Of a DNA stretch of 10,298 bases, positions 5,212-10,298 are shown piece after piece. The DNA comes from Desulfovibrio sp. (lineage in GTDB: Bacteria; Desulfobacterota; Desulfovibrionia; Desulfovibrionales; Desulfovibrionaceae), in contig JAITEY010000211.1 of assembly GCA_031281815.1 (NCBI GenBank), positions 1 through 10,298 of the forward strand. Direction: 5' to 3'. Each line of letters opens with the position of its first letter. The stretch's first letter is position 1. The notes beneath the pieces are model-generated. The model was given only the letters and a program-made list of their open reading frames with translations, was not told the DNA's origin and made no database searches. The position numbers and the translations under genes are program-made.

Positions 5212-6918
5212 TCAAAGTTCCTTCCAGTCTTTCAGGCGCAGTTCCACCGATGCGGCGCCGTTGTAACGGTCTATCCAGGGCGTGTAGGCGATGCGGATGC
5301 GTTTGCCCTCAACGGCGTTCTGCAAACCGGGCGGCCGCCTCCAGATTTTGGCCGTGCGCGTCGGCCCCCCGTTTTCTTCCTGCAGTTCCAGCGCGGTGAA
5401 ACCGTTGCGTGTATGCAGTTTTTTGACGTTGACCGGGGGAGAGGCGAAAAGAGGCTCGTCGTTGCCCGCGCCGAACGGCTGAAGCATTTCCAGTTCCTTG
5501 AGGAAGCGGAAGTCGGCCTCCGCAAAGGAAAGTTCCCCGTCGATGCGGCATTCGGCCTCGGGCGGCGTCGCGCCCAGCCGTTCCTGAACAGCGGCGTGGA
5601 ACTCCTCGCGAAAGGCGTCGAGAAGTTCCGCCCGCAGGCTCAGCCCGGCGGCCGCCTTGTGCCCGCCGTAACCGAGCAGCAGGTCGGAACAGGCCTGAAA
5701 GGCGTCGTGCAGGTCAAAGCCGGGCACGCTGCGCCCGGAGCCTTTCAGCTTTCCTGCGCTTTCCGAGAGCACGACTGTGGGACGGTGCAGTTTTTCCGCG
5801 ATGCGCGCGGCGACGATGCCGACCACGCCCGGATGCCAGTCGGGGGCGAAGAGAACGAGGCCCAGACTTCCCGCGCCGGCCTGTTCTTCGGCCTGGACCA
5901 CGGCTTCCTTGTAAATGCGGTTTTCTTCTTCCCGGCGTTCGCTGTTGAGCCGGGACAGTTCGGCGGCCAGCGCGGCAGCCTCGGTCCGGTCGCGGGTCAG
6001 GAAAAGGTCCAGGGCGGTTTCGCCCGATCCCAGGCGCCCGGCGGCGTTGATGCGCGGGGTCAGGGCAAAGACCACCTGCCCCGCCCCCAGGGCCGCGCCG
6101 GGGGAAAAATTGCAGGCCGCCTTCAGGGCCGCCAGTCCGACTCTGGCCCCGCAGGCGATCTGCAGCAGACCGTTTTTCACCAGAATGCGGTTCTGGCCGT
6201 TCAGGTCCACCACGTCGGCCAGTGTGCCCAAGGCCACAAGGTCGAGCAGTTCACGCACGTCGACCCGGCCTTTTCCGGCGGCGACCAGTTCCGCATTCAG
6301 GGCCGCGGCCAGGAAAAAGGCCACGCCCACCCCGGAAAGAGCGGGGCAGGGGCAGGGCAGCAGGCGGGGATTGACTATGGCGTCGGCCTCGGGCAAGTCC
6401 CCGGACGGCAGGTGGTGGTCGGTGATGATCACCGTCATGCCCAAGGATTTCGCGTACGCCGCGGCTTCGTTGTCGGCAATGCCGCAGTCCACTGTGAGCA
6501 GTATCTCCGCGCCTTGCCGGGCCGCGGCGGCGATGCCGCCGGTATTCAGGCCGTAGCCTTCCGAGAGGCGGTCGGGGATGCGGCGCGCTGCATCCAGGCC
6601 GTGCGCGCGCAGAAATTCCAGCATGAGGGCCGTGGCGCTTATGCCGTCCACATCATAATCGCCCCAGATGCAGAGTTTTTTGCCCTGCATGAGTCCCCCG
6701 GCCAGGAGGGAGGCGGCTTTCCGCAGCCCCGGCCAGGAGTCGAGCGGGGCTAGGCCGCGCAACGAAGGGTTGAGAAAGGCGCCCACGGCCTCGCGGCTGT
6801 GCAGGCCGCGCTGCCACAGGAATAGCGCCAGACGGGGCGAAATATCCAGTCCGGCCGCAAGGCCGGAAAGGTTGTCCGGCGGAGGCGGCGAATCATGTTC
6901 CCTGAATTTCCAACGCAT
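5212..6918 (-). CDS. recJ: Single-stranded-DNA-specific exonuclease RecJ
   Basis: RecJ degrades single-stranded DNA from the 5' end in RecF-pathway recombination, mismatch repair and base excision repair. The 568-aa product is close to the usual length (about 560-580). The DHH phosphoesterase core shows GDYDVDG (86-92), DCGI (144-147), DHH (167-169) and GTLADVVDLNGQNR (231-244). The region with NAAGRLGSG (291-299) follows, then the DHHA1 domain with LKGSGRSVPGFDLH and GYGGHKAAAG (416-425), and a C-terminal OB-fold (about 455-568). All metal-binding motifs are present, so it should be active. The ATG at 6918 is the first possible Met, because an in-frame stop (the end of the HDOD gene) lies 42 nt upstream; the ribosome site is weak (AGGA 13 nt away). 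It is the last gene of the minus-strand run seen here. Confidence 0.97.
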   Translation of the reverse strand: MRWKFREHDSPPPPDNLSGLAAGLDISPRLALFLWQRGLHSREAVGAFLNPSLRGLAPLDSWPGLRKAASLLAGGLMQGKKLCIWGDYDVDGISATALMLEFLRAHGLDAARRIPDRLSEGYGLNTGGIAAAARQGAEILLTVDCGIADNEAAAYAKSLGMTVIITDHHLPSGDLPEADAIVNPRLLPCPCPALSGVGVAFFLAAALNAELVAAGKGRVDVRELLDLVALGTLADVVDLNGQNRILVKNGLLQIACGARVGLAALKAACNFSPGAALGAGQVVFALTPRINAAGRLGSGETALDLFLTRDRTEAAALAAELSRLNSERREEENRIYKEAVVQAEEQAGAGSLGLVLFAPDWHPGVVGIVAARIAEKLHRPTVVLSESAGKLKGSGRSVPGFDLHDAFQACSDLLLGYGGHKAAAGLSLRAELLDAFREEFHAAVQERLGATPPEAECRIDGELSFAEADFRFLKELEMLQPFGAGNDEPLFASPPVNVKKLHTRNGFTALELQEENGGPTRTAKIWRRPPGLQNAVEGKRIRIAYTPWIDRYNGAASVELRLKDWKEL

Positions 6919-6960
6919 GGCGGTTTCGTTATCCTGGTTCGCTTTTCGTGGAAGCCCTGT

Positions 6961-7848
6961 TCACCCGGCAAACCCGGTCATGCTTTCAGCTTTGGCTGCT
7001 GCCGCCCGCGCCGCCGCCGCCAAGGCGGCGAGATCCGCGTTTTCCGGCAACAAATCCGCCGTGCGGGCGGGCAATGAGCCGTCCGGCCCCAGCCCTTCGT
7101 GGGCGAGAATGTCGGCCGCGCACAGCAGCCGCGCCTCGGCGGCATAGTCCGGGGCCAGTTGCGGGGCATGGTGCCAACTGATGCTGTCCGTGAGCAGGAG
7201 GGGCAGCTTCCAATACTGCAGCACCCGCGCGCCGACCAGTGCGTGATCGATGCTCCAGTACTCGTCTTCGGCCTCGGCAAAGCTCAACCGCGCGGCGGCG
7301 CGGAGTTCTTCAACGGCGGCCCATACCCGCGGCCGGCGCAATGCCAGGAAAACCTTGCCGATATCGTGCAGGAGCCCGGCAGCGTAGGCTTCATCCGGCT
7401 TGATGCGCATGGCGGGGTCCGCCCCCTGCAGCGTGCGCGCCAAGGCTTGGGCCAGTTCCGCAGCCAGTATCTGGTGGCGCAGGGCGCCTGCGGCGTCGAA
7501 GCCGGCCGGAAGTTTCGCGTTGCGGAGCCATGTGTCGGCGCCCACCATGAGCGCTACGTTGCGTACTTCCTTCAGACCCAACACGCTGACGGCGCGGCTG
7601 AGCGACGTAACCGTGGATTCCAGGGCGTAGAGGGCCGAGTTGGCCGAAGAAAGTATGCGCACGGCCAGATCCTGGCTTTTTCCGATCCCGGCCGTGATTT
7701 CTTCCAGAGAAACACGCGAGCCTTCCCTTGAGGCGTCGAAGAGCTTGGGCAGAAGCAGCGGGTCGTAAGGCAGTCCCGGCGGGTTGCCCGCTATCTCCTC
7801 AAGAAAGGCCCGGGCATCCTGCATCCTCTCGCCGTGCGACGAGGGCAC
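6961..7848 (-). CDS. HDOD domain protein
   Basis: A 295-aa stand-alone HDOD protein. HDOD domains are relatives of HD phosphohydrolases often found in signalling proteins of motile proteobacteria; most have no proven enzyme activity. The family pattern is clear: LPKLFDAS, then DLAVRILSSANSALYAL (60-76), SLSRAVSVLGLKEVRNVAL (82-100), and GLLHDIGKVFL (158-168). Residues in HD-type metal positions look kept: H125, H161-D162, H202, H226/H227 and D246, so a hydrolase role cannot be excluded. The C-terminus is an alanine-rich tail (272-287). There is no fused output domain or membrane segment. The start is GTG 7848, with AGGAGG 10 nt upstream; a Met at residue 9 lacks a well-spaced site. Only 3 nt separate it from the TPR gene upstream, so the two are likely co-translated. 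Confidence 0.9.
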   Translation of the reverse strand: MPSSHGERMQDARAFLEEIAGNPPGLPYDPLLLPKLFDASREGSRVSLEEITAGIGKSQDLAVRILSSANSALYALESTVTSLSRAVSVLGLKEVRNVALMVGADTWLRNAKLPAGFDAAGALRHQILAAELAQALARTLQGADPAMRIKPDEAYAAGLLHDIGKVFLALRRPRVWAAVEELRAAARLSFAEAEDEYWSIDHALVGARVLQYWKLPLLLTDSISWHHAPQLAPDYAAEARLLCAADILAHEGLGPDGSLPARTADLLPENADLAALAAAARAAAAKAESMTGFAG

Positions 7849-7851
7849 CGT

Positions 7852-8700
7852 TCAGCTTCCTCCTGCGGCGGCGGGCGCGCCCGCGGTCGATCCTCCGTTT
7901 TGCCCGTACCCGGCCAACAGAGCCGAAACCGCCTGTTTTTTATCTTCGGGCACGAGACGTTTGCCGTCCAGCCAGATCAGGAACTTGACGGCCGGCTCCA
8001 AGCGGGGGTTGAGGGCAAGAGATTTGAGCAGGAAGTCGAGGCATTTGACGTTGTCTTTCTTTTCCAGCCAGGCGCGAGCAAGGTTGTAGAGCAGGTTTTC
8101 GTCCTGCCCGGCCAGTTCAAGGGCGCGTTCATAGTACTTCACGGCCTGATCCGTCATGCCGTTTTTCCGCAGTTTGATGCCGAACTCGTTGAAAAGGTGC
8201 TTGTGTTCCTCTTCAAAGGCAGCATCCAGCTTGACGAGACGGGTAAAAACATTTTGGGCCTTGTCGTTTTCGCCGCGTTCCAGATAGGTTATGCCCAGGC
8301 CGAAATTGGCGCGCACATTTTCGTCGTCGACCTTGAGGGCGTTGTTGTACTCCATTTCCGCGCTGTACAATTCATTGTTGGCCCTGTAACGCTCGGCTCT
8401 GGCAATAGTCTTGTTGATTTCGCGCATTTTGGGGTACACGGACTGCAGGTAGAGTTCCGGCTCCGGGGCAAAATGCGTGAGGAAGTATTCCCGGTTGACG
8501 TTTTTTTTGGGACCGGAGGGGACGTAATTGGGGTTGAGCGGTTGCACGTCCAGTGAACCGTCGTCGTTTTCTCCGCAGAACCAGAAGGTTTTCTGGATGG
8601 TTTTGCGCGTTGTCGTGCCGGTTCCGACTTTCTTGACTTCCTGGGAAGAAAAGACTCCGTGAATTTTTTGCGGTTCCGTATCAGCCTGCGTTTGACTCAT
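7852..8700 (-). CDS. Tetratricopeptide repeat protein, function unknown
   Basis: A 282-aa soluble protein with no signal peptide or membrane segment. The N-terminal 90 residues (GVFSSQEVKKVGTGTTTRKT, then KTFWFCGENDDG) form a separate, Trp/Phe-containing module that I cannot assign. From about 95 to 235 there are roughly four TPR-like helical pairs, for example YSAEMEYNNALKVDDENVRA (112-131), LGITYLERGENDKAQNVFTR, AVKYYERALELAGQDENLLY and CLDFLLKSLALNPRLEPAVK. TPRs bind other proteins, so a scaffold or adaptor role is likely. The tail is Gly/Ala-rich. ATG 8700 has AGGGGA about 7 nt upstream, and the first 20 nt overlap the end of pyrF in another frame. Together with the HDOD gene only 3 nt downstream, this suggests a TPR-HDOD pair working together (inference). 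Confidence 0.85.
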   Translation of the reverse strand: MSQTQADTEPQKIHGVFSSQEVKKVGTGTTTRKTIQKTFWFCGENDDGSLDVQPLNPNYVPSGPKKNVNREYFLTHFAPEPELYLQSVYPKMREINKTIARAERYRANNELYSAEMEYNNALKVDDENVRANFGLGITYLERGENDKAQNVFTRLVKLDAAFEEEHKHLFNEFGIKLRKNGMTDQAVKYYERALELAGQDENLLYNLARAWLEKKDNVKCLDFLLKSLALNPRLEPAVKFLIWLDGKRLVPEDKKQAVSALLAGYGQNGGSTAGAPAAAGGS

Positions 8701-9505
8701 CGTAATTTCCCCTGTTGCCGTCCCGGCTCCCCAGTCCCGCTTCCATGTCCAGCAGTGCGGCGGCGGCGGCGGCGGCGGGATCGGCCGCCCCGGTTATCGG
8801 CCTGCCCATGACCAGAAAGTCCGCGCCTGCGGCGACCGCTTCCCGCGGGGTACAGACCCTTGCCTGATCGTCGCCGCCTGCGCTGCCCGCGAACCGTATG
8901 CCGGGGCAGAGACACAAAAAATCGTCACCGCGTTCGCGTTTTACTGCGGCGGCTTCGCGTCCGGAGCAAATCACGCCGTCCAATCCCCAGTCTTCGGCTG
9001 AGCGGGCAAGGCGGCACACCGTTTGCGTAATTTCCGCCGTGTCGCCGCCCGCGCTGGTGAGCACGCTTACGCCCAGGAGCAGCGTTACGGCCCCGGAGGC
9101 GTTGCGCGCGGCAACGGCGGCGCGGCACATCGCCTCGCCGCCTGCGAGATGCAGGCTGAGCAACCCGGCGCCCAAAGCGCAGCAAGCCCTGACCGCCCTA
9201 TGCACCGTATGCGGTATATCATGAAATTTCAAATCCACAAATACAGTGTACCCCTTGGCCGCGGACAGGCGGACCGGCTCGGGCCCGGCCGCGGTGAACA
9301 ACTCCGACCCGATTTTCAGGCCGCTGCCTACGCTCCCGGAGGGGCTGCGCAGCGTGCCGACCTTATCGGCCAGGGCCAGGGCCGCTTCTGCGTCCGGCAT
9401 ATCCAGGGCCGTAAACAGGCGGGGCAGAACACTGCCGACCACCGGGTCGCCCGGCCGACCGCCCGTCGACGCAGGATCGGGGCGGGGCGTCACGACAATC
9501 CCCAT
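8681..9505 (-). CDS. pyrF: Orotidine 5'-phosphate decarboxylase
   Basis: PyrF converts OMP to UMP, the last step of de novo pyrimidine synthesis, in the cytoplasm. The TIM-barrel landmarks are present (numbering from ATG 9505): FTALD (31-35), LKIG (63-66), the catalytic block VDLKFHDIPHTV with D91, K93 and D96, SLHL (117-120), PGIR (201-204) and MGRPIT (233-238). The family is about 230-250 aa; this one is 274 aa because of a long N-terminus and a tail after the last helix. The start is uncertain: ATG 9505 overlaps gmk by 16 nt without a clear ribosome site, while GTG 9493 overlaps the gmk stop (GTGA) and has GGGGA 5 nt upstream. The open frame runs back to 9589 but that part is coded inside gmk. 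An alanine run near 244-250 is encoded by a GCC-type repeat. The 3' end overlaps the TPR gene by 20 nt. Confidence 0.93.
   Translation of the reverse strand: MGIVVTPRPDPASTGGRPGDPVVGSVLPRLFTALDMPDAEAALALADKVGTLRSPSGSVGSGLKIGSELFTAAGPEPVRLSAAKGYTVFVDLKFHDIPHTVHRAVRACCALGAGLLSLHLAGGEAMCRAAVAARNASGAVTLLLGVSVLTSAGGDTAEITQTVCRLARSAEDWGLDGVICSGREAAAVKRERGDDFLCLCPGIRFAGSAGGDDQARVCTPREAVAAGADFLVMGRPITGAADPAAAAAAALLDMEAGLGSRDGNRGNYDESNAG
8758..8778. repeat. CGG trinucleotide repeat inside pyrF
   Basis: Seven tandem CGG units on the plus strand encode part of an alanine run in PyrF near its C-terminal helix. Slippage would change the number of alanines without shifting the frame. Such runs are common in GC-rich genomes, so function is not implied. 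Confidence 0.8.
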
Positions 9506-10119
9506 TCGGCCGACAGCGCGGCTTGCCACTGCGGGCGCAGGGCCGGGGAAAGGGTGGAGGCGACGTACACCGCGCGCAGTTCCTGCCATGCCCGATCCAG
9601 GTCGTCGTTGACTATCCAGAAATCGAACCAGCGGGCCTGGTCCGTTTCACGGGCGGCCGTCGCCATGCGCAGGGCCAAGCCTTCTTCGCTCTCTGTTCCT
9701 CTGGCGCGCAGGCGGCGTTCCAGTTCCGCTCGCGAGGGCGGGAACAGGAAAATGAGACGCGCGGCGGGCAGGGCACGCCGGAGTTGCGCCGCTCCCTGCA
9801 CGTCTATGTCGAAAAGCACGTCCTTGCCCTCGGCCGAGAGCGTCCACGCGGCAGCAAGGGGCGTGCCGTAAAAGCTGCCGTGCACCTGCGCCCATTCGGC
9901 GAAAAAGCCGGCGTCGCGCTTGTGCAGAAACTCTTCACTGCTCAGGAATTCGTAGTCCCTGCCGTTGACTTCACCCTGCCTCGGCGGACGCGTGGTACAG
10001 GAAACGGAGAGGACGAGATTGGGGAACTCCTGCAACAGACGCCGGCACAGGGTGGTTTTTCCGGTGCCCGACGGGGCGCAGATGACGACGGCGATGCCCG
10101 TCCGCCTACAGGCGTTCAT
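9490..10119 (-). CDS. gmk: Guanylate kinase
   Basis: Gmk phosphorylates GMP to GDP with ATP, feeding GTP, dGTP and (p)ppGpp pools. The 209-aa protein has the P-loop APSGTGKTT (15-23), the GMP-binding segment SVSCTTRPPRQGEVNGRDYEF (38-58), FAEWAQVHGSFYGTP (73-87), VLFDIDVQGAAQL (101-113) and the lid region with ERRLRARGTESEE (about 133-145). Length fits the family. The ATG overlaps the remA stop (ATGA), and AGGAGGAGG within the glutamate-rich end of remA gives an exceptionally strong ribosome site, so the two genes are translationally coupled. The stop is overlapped by the start of pyrF. The remA-gmk order is a widely conserved arrangement. Confidence 0.97.
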   Translation of the reverse strand: MNACRRTGIAVVICAPSGTGKTTLCRRLLQEFPNLVLSVSCTTRPPRQGEVNGRDYEFLSSEEFLHKRDAGFFAEWAQVHGSFYGTPLAAAWTLSAEGKDVLFDIDVQGAAQLRRALPAARLIFLFPPSRAELERRLRARGTESEEGLALRMATAARETDQARWFDFWIVNDDLDRAWQELRAVYVASTLSPALRPQWQAALSAEWGLS

Positions 10120-10298
10120 TCTTCTTCCTCCTCCTGAAAGCGTTGCCGCATGGTTTCCGTTTGTATGGCGGAAAGGATCACGTGGTTGGAATCGGTGACG
10201 ACCAGCGAGCGCGTCTTGCGTCCCCGCGTCGCGTCGATCAGCCGCCCTTCTTTTTCCGCATCTTCGCGCAGGCGGCGGACAGGGGCCGAGCCGGGGCC
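10116..10298 (-). CDS. remA: RemA/DUF370 family DNA-binding regulator, partial
   Basis: The last 60 codons of a gene that enters from the right edge. The visible protein reads GPGSAPVRRLREDAEKEG, then RLIDATRGRKTRSLVVTDSNHVILSAIQTETMRQRF and a tail of five glutamates. The segments GSAP-RRLREDA, LIDATRGRKTRS and DSNHVILSAIQTET are diagnostic of the DUF370/RemA family, whose members are about 85-95 aa, so roughly the first 25-30 residues are missing. In Bacillus subtilis RemA is a ring-forming DNA-binding activator of biofilm matrix genes; its role in this lineage is not established. The stop overlaps the gmk start (ATGA), and the glutamate codons double as the gmk ribosome site. Confidence 0.92.
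   Translation of the reverse strand, partial: GPGSAPVRRLREDAEKEGRLIDATRGRKTRSLVVTDSNHVILSAIQTETMRQRFQEEEEE

Noticed and set aside
5128..6753. 541-codon open frame on the plus strand opposite recJ
   Set aside because: Same compositional artefact; RecJ motifs on the other strand are complete and unambiguous.
1..10298. CRISPR arrays, tRNA or rRNA genes, insertion sequences, attachment sites
   Set aside because: No regularly spaced repeats, no cloverleaf-like segment, and no transposase or integrase coding were seen when reading both strands.

Overview
The window is GC-rich chromosomal DNA that looks like a flagellated, Gram-negative sulfate-reducer relative (Desulfovibrionaceae or a nearby deltaproteobacterial group). 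I infer this from the gene set (P-ring FlgI, FlgJ-FlgN order, CheV, RemA-gmk-pyrF cluster, HDOD protein next to recJ), the high GC, and sigma-54-type promoters in front of flagellar genes. No mobile element, CRISPR array, tRNA or rRNA is visible. Most genes are core housekeeping or motility genes.

Left block (3-3471, minus strand): a flagellar operon reading flgI -> flgJ -> flgN, continuing off the left edge (flgK would be the usual next gene). FlgI is the periplasmic P ring. FlgJ is a rod-binding protein fused through a roughly 325-residue low-complexity linker to a LytM/M23 domain whose zinc and catalytic residues are mostly replaced. FlgN is the chaperone for the hook-filament junction proteins. 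A 66-nt spacer between flgI and flgJ contains an open 21-codon frame linked to both neighbours by overlapping stop/start signals.

Central intergenic region (3472-4152): a 681-bp divergent control region. Facing flgI there is a very good sigma-54 promoter (GG at 3619-3618, GC at 3607-3606) and a second, more distant match (3879-3866). Facing cheV there is a good sigma-70-type promoter (TTGAAA, 17 bp, TATAAC; 4073-4101). Several small inverted and direct repeats lie between them. So the P-ring operon and the chemotaxis coupling gene appear to be under different sigma factors.

cheV (4153-5094, plus): CheW-like domain plus receiver domain, alone on its strand, followed by a strong hairpin in the convergent gap with recJ.

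Right block (5212-10298, minus strand): a tightly packed run reading remA (partial, entering from the right edge) -> gmk -> pyrF -> TPR protein -> HDOD protein -> recJ. Adjacent genes overlap or are separated by 3 nt, except for 42 nt before recJ, so co-transcription is likely. It joins nucleotide metabolism (GMP kinase, OMP decarboxylase), a RemA-type DNA-binding regulator, a possible signalling protein (HDOD), an uncharacterised TPR protein and a DNA repair exonuclease.

The most interesting points are the degenerate EnvC/NlpD-like LytM domain fused to FlgJ, the two-sigma-factor divergent control region with a palindrome over the sigma-54 -12/start site, and the possible coupling minigene between flgI and flgJ. 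I did not find convincing evidence of a wholly new system.
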